NCBI GenBank assembly: GCA_025450495.1
Contig: JANWHI010000128.1
Location: forward strand, 1 to 22,495
Length of the DNA stretch: 22,495 nucleotides
DNA from: Candidatus Dormiibacter sp.
Lineage (GTDB): Bacteria; Chloroflexota; Dormibacteria; UBA8260
Direction: 5' to 3'
In this document: positions 11,305-17,510 of the stretch, in pieces
Layout: the number at the start of each line of letters is the position of its first letter
Numbering within the stretch: position 1 is the first letter of the stretch
The notes under the pieces: generated by a model
What the model saw: the letters and a program-made list of their open reading frames with translations, nothing else
What the model was told of the DNA's origin: nothing
Database searches by the model: none
Program-made: the position numbers and the translations under genes

Positions 11305-12586
11305 CCCCCAGGACGATATCGATCGATCCGATAACCGCCACAACGTCCGCGATGAGCTCGTCGTGAACCATGTGGGGAAGAGCGCTCAGGTTGCTGAATG
11401 AGGGCGCACGCACCTTGCAGCGGTAGGGGCGGTTGCCGCCGTCGCTGACGATGTAGAAGCCGAGCTCGCCGCGGGGCGATTCGATGGCCTGGTACACCTG
11501 CCCGTGCGGCACGCGGAAGCCCTCGGTCACCAGCTTGAAGTGGTGGATCAGCGACTCCATCGACGTGTTGATCTCGTTGCGAGGTGGCAGGGCGACCTTG
11601 CGGTTGCTGGTGTTGACCGGGCCGTCGGGCAGGTTGGCCATCGCCTGCCCGATGATGCGCAGCGATTCACGCGCCTCGCGCATGCGAACCAGATAGCGGT
11701 CGTACACGTCGCCGTGGCTGCCGATCGGGATGTCGAAGTCGAAGTGGTCGTACGAGCTGTACGGTTGCGCCTTGCGCAGGTCGTAGGGGATGCCGCTGCC
11801 GCGCAGCGTCGGACCGGTGGCGCCGTAGGCGAGCGCGTCGTCGGGGGTGAGCACGCCCAGGCCGCGAGTGCGCTCCAGCCAGATCGGGTTCTTGGTGATC
11901 AGCAGCTCGTACTCGTCGATGAAGCTGGGGAAGGTGCGCACCACCTCGTTGACCAGCGCGTAGAACTCGTCGGGCACGTCGGCGAGCAGGCCGCCGACCC
12001 GGATGAAGGAGGTGTGCATGCGCACACCGCTGACCAGCTCGTTGATGTCGAGCAGCTTCTCGCGCTCGCGCCAGGCGTACACGAAGGGCGTGGTCGCGCC
12101 CAGGTCGAGCGCGCTGGTCCCGTACCAGAGGAAGTGGCTGGCGACGCGGGTCAGCTCGCACATGATCACGCGCAGGTACTGGGCGCGCAGTGGCACCTCG
12201 ACACCGAGGAGGCGCTCTGCGGCGAGCGAGAAGCCGAGGTTGTTGAACAGCGGCGCCAGGTAGTCCATGCGATCGGTGAAGGGGATGCACTGCTGCCAGG
12301 TGTGCGACTCGAACGACTTCTCGAAGCCGGTGTGCAGGAACCCGATGTCGGGCCGGCACTCCCGCACCACCTCGCCGTCGAGCTGCAGCACCAGCCGGAG
12401 CACCCCGTGGGTGCTGGGGTGCTGCGGACCCAAGTTCAGCTCCATGGTGTCGTCGTCGAGCTGCACGATGTCGATGGCGTCGTTGGCGGTCTCGACGCCC
12501 AGCAGGTCGCGGCCGCGGTCGTAGGCGTCTGATTGCGGGTCTCGCATCGGCAGTGCGGGACCGCCGAGCGGCGGCAGCACGGCCAT
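11291..12586 (-). CDS. nuoD: NADH-quinone oxidoreductase subunit D
   Basis: 49-kDa-type subunit, homologous to NiFe-hydrogenase large subunits, that forms the quinone headgroup site with NuoB; 431 aa. Signatures are NLGPQHPSTHGVLRLVLQLDGE near the N-terminus (including the quinone-site HPSTHG loop), YSSYDHFDFDIPIGSHGDVYDRY in the middle, and the conserved C-terminus with FSNLSALPHM and GSIDIVLGDVDR. The frame stays open upstream to 12640. The ATG at 12586 is preferred because it overlaps the nuoC stop as TGATG, a coupling arrangement. A downstream ATG at 12544 (MRDPQSDAYDRG) is a possible alternative. Confidence 0.95.
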   Translation of the reverse strand: MAVLPPLGGPALPMRDPQSDAYDRGRDLLGVETANDAIDIVQLDDDTMELNLGPQHPSTHGVLRLVLQLDGEVVRECRPDIGFLHTGFEKSFESHTWQQCIPFTDRMDYLAPLFNNLGFSLAAERLLGVEVPLRAQYLRVIMCELTRVASHFLWYGTSALDLGATTPFVYAWREREKLLDINELVSGVRMHTSFIRVGGLLADVPDEFYALVNEVVRTFPSFIDEYELLITKNPIWLERTRGLGVLTPDDALAYGATGPTLRGSGIPYDLRKAQPYSSYDHFDFDIPIGSHGDVYDRYLVRMREARESLRIIGQAMANLPDGPVNTSNRKVALPPRNEINTSMESLIHHFKLVTEGFRVPHGQVYQAIESPRGELGFYIVSDGGNRPYRCKVRAPSFSNLSALPHMVHDELIADVVAVIGSIDIVLGDVDR

Positions 12587-13170
12587 CAGCGCGAGGTTCC
12601 GGGCATGTCGCGGGGACGCTCCGCAGCGGGCAGCGCCCACTCGAGGTTGTGGGTGAACGCGACCGGCTCGCCGAAGCTCACGTAGTCCTTGCGCAGCGGA
12701 TGGCCCACCCAGTCCTCAGGAAGGAGGATCCGATGGAGGTCGTGGTGGCCGACGAAGTCGATACCGAAGAGGTCGAAGGTCTCGCGCTCGTGCCAGTCCA
12801 TCCCAGCGAAGACGCGCTCGAGAGTCGGCACCTGGGGCGCGTCTTCGGTCACCTGCACGATGACCCTGCACTCGTCGTTGTGCTGCAGCGAGCGCAGCTG
12901 GTAGACGATGTCGAAGCGTGGCTGCGCGGGTTCGCGGTCGGGCCAGTCCACCGCGGTGACGAACAGAGGCAGCGTGTACATCGCGTCGCCGTCATCGCGC
13001 AGCAGGGTCAGCGCGCGGACGAGGTGGTCGGCGTGCAGGTACACGGTGACCTCGCCGTACTCATCGTGCGTGCGCAGCAGTGCCTCGGGCATCTCGCGTG
13101 CCAGCAGGTCAGCGGCGCGGCGCCCTCGGGACGGACGTGCCGAAGCGGTCGGGGCGGCGGTCGTGGTCAC
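12586..13170 (-). CDS. nuoC: NADH-quinone oxidoreductase subunit C
   Basis: 30-kDa-type peripheral-arm subunit; 194 aa. The family signature is clear at about 126-163: [17 protein letters not shown], then [19 protein letters not shown]. The protein is separate from NuoD, unlike the fused NuoCD of enterobacteria. It uses a GTG start at 13170, six bases after the nuoB stop; a GAGG stretch lies about ten bases upstream, within the end of nuoB. The first 20 or so residues are Ala/Ser/Arg-rich and unconserved. The stop is shared with the nuoD start as TGATG. Confidence 0.95.
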   Translation of the reverse strand: MTTTAAPTASARPSRGRRAADLLAREMPEALLRTHDEYGEVTVYLHADHLVRALTLLRDDGDAMYTLPLFVTAVDWPDREPAQPRFDIVYQLRSLQHNDECRVIVQVTEDAPQVPTLERVFAGMDWHERETFDLFGIDFVGHHDLHRILLPEDWVGHPLRKDYVSFGEPVAFTHNLEWALPAAERPRDMPGTSR

Positions 13171-13176
13171 GGGGAA

Positions 13177-13736
<560 letters not shown>

Positions 13737-13746
<10 letters not shown>

Positions 13747-14093
13747 CGCAGCGCTCCCTTGCCCCACACATAGACGAGGCCGATCAGCAACGCCGCGATG
13801 AAGATGCCCATCTCGACGATGCCGAAGATCTTGAGCTGGCGGACGATCGTCGCCCAGGGGAACAGGAAGATCGATTCGACGTCGAAGATGATGAAGAGCA
13901 TCGCGGTGACGTAGAAGCTCACCGAGAAACGGCGACGCGCACTCTCCACGGGAACGATGCCGCACTCGTAGGGAAGATCCTTCGCCGGGCTCGGTCGGCG
14001 GGGTCCGAGCCACGAGGCCAGCGCCTGGACCCCGGCCCCAAATGCGACGCAGACGGCAAGGAAGACGAGGATCGGCGCGAAGTCCGAGAGCAT
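13737..14093 (-). CDS. nuoA: NADH-quinone oxidoreductase subunit A
   Basis: First gene of the complex I operon; a three-helix membrane subunit of 118 aa. The conserved loop [24 protein letters not shown] (about 38-61), with the Cys of the YECG motif, and [16 protein letters not shown] (about 66-81) identify it. The ATG at 14093 has no Shine-Dalgarno, but a TACGAT hexamer ends nine bases upstream, consistent with a leaderless or near-leaderless mRNA. The upstream 114 bp to the divergent dehydrogenase gene must hold the operon promoter unless transcription enters from elsewhere. Confidence 0.96.
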
Positions 14094-14102
14094 CGTGTCG
14101 CG

Positions 14103-14108
14103 ATCGTA
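14103..14108 (-). promoter_or_regulatory. Candidate -10 box for the nuo operon (leaderless)
   Basis: On the minus strand the hexamer TACGAT fits TAnnnT and ends nine bases before the nuoA ATG, so transcription would begin at or within a few bases of the start codon. I could not find a convincing -35 element 16-18 bp further upstream. This is pattern-based only. Confidence 0.35.
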
Positions 14109-14167
14109 ACAAAGCGACGCCGAGCCGCCTCCCAGCGTCGCGGCAGACGCTGCGCGGACCCATCTCC

Positions 14168-14201
14168 TACCCTACTCGCAGCCCGTGGCGTCAGCGAGGA
14201 G
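14168..14201 (+). promoter_or_regulatory. Candidate -10 box and Shine-Dalgarno of the SDR gene
   Basis: TACCCT at 14168-14173 fits TAnnnT. GAGGAG at 14196-14201 is a strong ribosome-binding site six bases before the GTG at 14208. It directly abuts the ATG at 14202, which argues that the GTG two codons later is the true start. The ribosome-binding site is convincing; the -10 box is weak. Confidence 0.45.
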
Positions 14202-14207
14202 ATGTGT

Positions 14208-14993
14208 GTGACCCGCCCCGTTCCGTCGTCGGTGCCCGCGCTCGTCACCGGCGCATCGAGCGGCATCGGCGAGGAGTTCGCGCGCCAGCTCGCCGCTCGC
14301 GGCCATGACGTCACGCTGGTGGCGCGGCGCGCCACCCGATTGCAGACCCTCGCCCGCACTCTGCGTCGCGATCACGACGTCAAGGTGGCGGTGCACCCGG
14401 CGGACCTCGAGATCGTCGCGGAGCGCGTGCCCGTGGCGGCGATGCTGCGCACCAGGGGCCCGTGGCTGCTCGTCAACAACGCCGGCTTCGGCTCGCGCGG
14501 GCGCTTCGTGGACCTCGACCCCGACCGGGAGCTGGCCGAGGTTCAGCTCAATGTGGTCGCCCTCCACGAGTTCACCGCCGCGGCGCTGCAGGCCAACGTC
14601 GCAGCCGGTGCCGGGGCGGTGGTCAACGTCGCCAGCACGGCGGCGTACCAGGCCATCCCCTACATGGCCACCTACGCGGCCACCAAGGCGTTCGTCCTGC
14701 ATTTCACCGAGGCGATCGCGCAGGAGCTGCAGGGGACTGGGGTTCGCGCCGTGGCGCTCTGCCCGGGACCGACGCGGACGGAGTTCGACGATGTCGCCGG
14801 CGTCCAGTCGCTGTTCGACAGGTCACGGCCGATGAGCTCGGCCGCGGTGGTCAGAAGCGCGCTTCGAGCACTCGACCGCGGCCACGCCATCTGCGTGCCG
14901 GGAGCGCACAACGTGGTTCTCGCGCAGAGCATTCGCCTGGTGCCGCGCACCGCGCTGCGCCGCGTCATCGGAGGCATCTTCGCGCCTCGCTGA
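14208..14993 (+). CDS. Short-chain dehydrogenase/reductase (SDR), classical type
   Basis: NAD(P)-dependent oxidoreductase with a Rossmann fold, 261 aa, likely cytosolic; the substrate is unknown. Motifs in order are the cofactor-binding TGASSGIG (14-21), an arginine pair after strand 2 (VARRAT, about 38-43) suggesting NADP preference, NNAG (90-93), and the catalytic Ser143 in NVAST, Tyr156 and Lys160 in YAATK. CPGPTRTEF (185-193) is the typical post-catalytic loop. It resembles the broad DltE/YqjQ-like group (COG0300). The start is set at GTG 14208 because GAGGAG is correctly spaced for it. The gene is divergent from nuoA and converges on the next gene with only 3 bp between stops. No functional link to complex I is evident. 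Confidence 0.9.
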   Translation: MTRPVPSSVPALVTGASSGIGEEFARQLAARGHDVTLVARRATRLQTLARTLRRDHDVKVAVHPADLEIVAERVPVAAMLRTRGPWLLVNNAGFGSRGRFVDLDPDRELAEVQLNVVALHEFTAAALQANVAAGAGAVVNVASTAAYQAIPYMATYAATKAFVLHFTEAIAQELQGTGVRAVALCPGPTRTEFDDVAGVQSLFDRSRPMSSAAVVRSALRALDRGHAICVPGAHNVVLAQSIRLVPRTALRRVIGGIFAPR

Positions 14994-14996
14994 TGG

Positions 14997-15308
14997 CTAG
15001 GCCTGCGGCGTTCCACCGAGATCCACGCAGCGGCCACGCCAGAACTCGAGTCGCCGCGAGAAGCGTTTCATCTCTTCGTCGAGCACCACGAGGTCGGTCG
15101 AGGCAACCTCCTTGCGTGCCTCCGCCGGCATCTCAGGCAGGTGGGCCTCAGTCACGCCGACGAGCTCACGCTTGACCCCGAGCAGCTCGGTGTACACGGT
15201 CACCCAGTGGGTTGCGTCATCCAGGTATGGAGTGTTTGGGTTCTCCCCCTCCAGCAGGCGGTCCTCATCAACCGCCTTCTTGCCGGCCTCCTCCGGAGCC
15301 TCCGCCAT
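14997..15308 (-). CDS. Hypothetical protein, 103 aa, soluble and helical
   Basis: I do not recognise this family. The ATG at 15308 is preceded by GGGGGG about five bases away, and the open frame upstream of it has low-complexity Arg/Pro-rich content typical of a shadow. The protein is acidic at the N-terminus (EAPEEAGKKAVDEDRLLEGE). It then has a DATHWVTVYTELLGVKRELVG segment (31-51) and a second helical stretch, LDEEMKRFSRRLEFWRGRCVDLGG (76-99). There is no signal peptide, no membrane helix and a single cysteine (C94). The pattern of aromatic and heptad-spaced hydrophobic residues suggests a two-helix or coiled bundle. It lies downstream of the Rieske gene on the same strand, 119 bp away, and converges on the dehydrogenase gene. 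Confidence 0.7.
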   Translation of the reverse strand: MAEAPEEAGKKAVDEDRLLEGENPNTPYLDDATHWVTVYTELLGVKRELVGVTEAHLPEMPAEARKEVASTDLVVLDEEMKRFSRRLEFWRGRCVDLGGTPQA

Positions 15309-15427
15309 CGCACCCCCCGCGTCGCGAGGACCGCCCCGCCCTCGATTGCTCCCGGTCGGCAGGCAAGTCGGCCGCGGGACGCCTGGGAGTCTACGGCACG
15401 GGGCGGCGGTCACCGGCGGGCGCGACC

Positions 15428-16282
15428 TCAGCCGTCCCTGAGCCGCACCTCGACGTCGCCGTCGCTGAGCCGCACCGCGAACGAGGGCTGTGGAGCGCCC
15501 GCGGGACCGCGCGTCACCGATCCGTCGGCGAGGCGGAAGCGACTGCCATGCCAGGGACAGGTCACACACAGGTCCTCGTCGACCTCGCCCGCGTGGAGCG
15601 GACCGCCGGCGTGCGTGCAGCGGTCAGCGATGGCGTGGATGACGCCGCCGTGCCGATACAGAAGCACGCCGTAGCCGGAGGCACTGACCATGGTCGGCGT
15701 GTCGACGGGGACCTCCTCGTCGCGTGCCACCCGCGTCCATTCGATCGGCGGCTCGTCGAAAACGGTGTGGTCGACGCCGATCCCGCGCGCGAAGACGAGG
15801 TGCCCACCGAGGTAGCCACCCATCGCGATCACGCCCATGCCGGCAACGTTGAAGACGTGGGCGGCGGCGCGATTGCCGGCCCGGCGGTTGAGAACGGCGG
15901 CAGCGAGCAGGCTGGCTCCGCCCAGGTTGGCGAGCGCGTGGACGAGGCCGAGCCGGCGCTCCGGTCCCACCGTGTCGGCCCAGTCGGACAGACCTGTCAC
16001 CGCGGTCGGTGCCACCGCCAGCAGGCCGATCACCGTCATCGCATCGGTCGCGTCGGCGGCGCGCCTGCCACCGACGAGGTCGAGCACGGCGGCCCCGGCA
16101 AAGAGACCGATGGGCACGTCGGTGAGCAGCGGATGGAGTGGATGGCCCAGCCAGGTGCCGCTCAGCCCGCTCTTGAGTGGACCGCCGCCAGTGATGCGGG
16201 TCACCGCGCCGCCCAGCCAGTCGGCCAGCGGGTCGAGGTACTCCATGCGTTCGAATGGCCGCACCAGGTCACGCACACTCAT
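15428..16282 (-). CDS. DUF2231 membrane domain fused to Rieske [2Fe-2S] domain
   Basis: 284-aa fusion protein. Residues about 40-165 are a DUF2231-type membrane domain with about four hydrophobic segments and the motif GHPLHPLLTDVPIGL (46-60). Further histidines lie at H115 (LVHALANL) and H161 (GGYLGGHLVF), which could bind haem or metal. Residues about 180-284 form a Rieske domain with all four ligands: C222 and H224 (RCTHAGGPLH), C242 and H245 (TCPWHGSRF). It lacks the disulfide cysteines of cytochrome bc-type Rieske proteins, so it is dioxygenase-ferredoxin-like. The role is probably membrane-linked electron transfer with an unknown partner. The ATG at 16282 is chosen over the TTG at 16312 because GGGAGGTG lies just upstream of it. 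The gene is 96 bp downstream of the PrsW-like gene on the same strand. Confidence 0.88.
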   Translation of the reverse strand: MSVRDLVRPFERMEYLDPLADWLGGAVTRITGGGPLKSGLSGTWLGHPLHPLLTDVPIGLFAGAAVLDLVGGRRAADATDAMTVIGLLAVAPTAVTGLSDWADTVGPERRLGLVHALANLGGASLLAAAVLNRRAGNRAAAHVFNVAGMGVIAMGGYLGGHLVFARGIGVDHTVFDEPPIEWTRVARDEEVPVDTPTMVSASGYGVLLYRHGGVIHAIADRCTHAGGPLHAGEVDEDLCVTCPWHGSRFRLADGSVTRGPAGAPQPSFAVRLSDGDVEVRLRDG

Positions 16283-16304
16283 GCCCACCTCCCGCCTCTC
16301 GGCG

Positions 16305-16332
16305 CTGGTCAACTCCTGCTGTGGCTGACCAG
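16305..16332. promoter_or_regulatory. Inverted repeat upstream of the Rieske gene, candidate operator
   Basis: CTGGTCA at 16305-16311 and TGACCAG at 16326-16332 are a perfect 7-bp inverted repeat with a 14-bp spacer, 21 bp centre to centre (about two helical turns). It lies 23-50 bp upstream of the Rieske start codon. The spacing suits a dimeric regulator, but chance cannot be excluded. Confidence 0.3.
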
Positions 16333-16378
16333 ATTGTGCCCCGCCCGTACCGCGCCACGGATGACGTCCAGCCCGCAG

Positions 16379-17440
16379 TCAGCCGCTGAGCGCGGGCTCC
16401 GCCTGGGCTCTGGCGACTGCGATCGCCGCCCCGCAGTGGGGGCAGAACCCGGCTGCCTCGACATGCCGTCCGCAGTGCTGGCACAGCACCTCACGCACGC
16501 CGAGCTCGGCGGCCTCGTCGAGCACCGCGGCGTGGATCAGCAGGCGAATGGCGATGAGCACCGCGCCGACCACAAGCGCCTGCCAGAGCAGCACGAAGAG
16601 CGGGCTCAGCCCGGCGTCGTCGAGCACCTCGCTGCCGGCGGTGAACCCGATGTCGGCAATCACCGCGAGCGGCAGGCCGGCGGCGCGCAGCGCAGCATCG
16701 CGCCCGCCTCGGGGTCGCCAGAGGGACGCCGCCACCAGGCCCGTGCAGGACCCGTGCAACAGGGGGATCAGCAGCGCGGCGCTGAAGAGGGTGAACGCCC
16801 AGTTGGCGGGGTCCGTCCGCAGCTGGGCGCTGCCGAGCCCACCGACCAGGTTGACGAGCGTCTGCGCCAGCGCATACCCGGCGCCCGCCGCGACCCCGAG
16901 CACCAGCCCGTCGAGCGTGTGCGTAAAGCGGTGCCGAAGGAGCAGCAGCGGTGCGGCGGGTTTGAGCAGCTCGGCGACCACGGCGACAGCGCAGGTGAGC
17001 AGGATCACCCCACCCGGCCCGAGCCCGCTGCCGAGTCCGTCCGCCGCGGCGGTGACCGCGACCCCGACCACGGCGCCGGCGACGATGGTGCCCGCGAGCA
17101 CAAGCAGCGGCTCGCGCGCGAACACCTCGACCCCGCGCAGGTACGAGATGTACAGCGCCGGCACGATCAGCGCGGCCACCCAGATCGCCGGGATCACCAG
17201 ACCGGTGGCGGCGAGGAGAGCCACAGCCGCGATCCCGACCAGCAGTGCCCAGCGGAAGAGATGCACCTGGGAATGCTCCAGACGGGGCAGGAGAGTCGAG
17301 AGAACCGCGGGGGTCGCGACGTGTTCGCCGGGCCGAACCACGAAGGCGTGGAGGCGTCTCGGGCCCCGGCGTCGGTGCGCCCCACAGCGGGTGCAGTAGT
17401 CGCCGTCGGGCACCTCGGCACCACAGTGCTGACACTTCAC
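16379..17440 (-). CDS. PrsW-like membrane protein with N- and C-terminal zinc ribbons
   Basis: 353-aa multipass membrane protein. The N-terminus is a zinc ribbon (C3, C6, C16, C19), and a second ribbon closes the protein (C320, C323, C333, C336). Between them are about eight hydrophobic segments in the PrsW (CPBP-superfamily) pattern, including the pre-helix loop YLRGVEVFAREP (100-111). The catalytic motifs look degraded: the usual EExxK reads A156-E157-L-L-K160, the usual GFAxxEN reads GYALAQT (Q193), while HTLDG (174-178) and H229 remain. It may be a non-proteolytic relative or have altered chemistry. The start is GTG 17440, which opens directly on the zinc ribbon. The longer open frame (to 17578) would overlap the divergent aminopeptidase gene. 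TAGTAT seven bases upstream suggests leaderless transcription. Confidence 0.8.
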   Translation of the reverse strand: MKCQHCGAEVPDGDYCTRCGAHRRRGPRRLHAFVVRPGEHVATPAVLSTLLPRLEHSQVHLFRWALLVGIAAVALLAATGLVIPAIWVAALIVPALYISYLRGVEVFAREPLLVLAGTIVAGAVVGVAVTAAADGLGSGLGPGGVILLTCAVAVVAELLKPAAPLLLLRHRFTHTLDGLVLGVAAGAGYALAQTLVNLVGGLGSAQLRTDPANWAFTLFSAALLIPLLHGSCTGLVAASLWRPRGGRDAALRAAGLPLAVIADIGFTAGSEVLDDAGLSPLFVLLWQALVVGAVLIAIRLLIHAAVLDEAAELGVREVLCQHCGRHVEAAGFCPHCGAAIAVARAQAEPALSG

Positions 17441-17447
17441 AGCTCCG

Positions 17448-17453
17448 ATACTA
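17448..17453 (-). promoter_or_regulatory. Candidate -10 box for the PrsW-like gene (leaderless)
   Basis: TAGTAT on the minus strand fits TAnnnT and ends seven bases before the GTG start at 17440. This spacing would put the transcription start at the GTG itself. A GGAG lies only two bases from the GTG, too close for normal initiation. No -35 was recognised. Confidence 0.35.
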
Positions 17454-17510
17454 CCCCGCCACCCGCTGCTCGCCCCCGCGGAACCGCCGTGGCGCGGGAG
17501 ACAATGCGGC

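Noticed and set aside
13747..14163. 139-residue N-terminal extension of nuoB
   Set aside because: It is the out-of-frame reading of nuoA and its upstream region; NuoB proteins do not carry such a domain.
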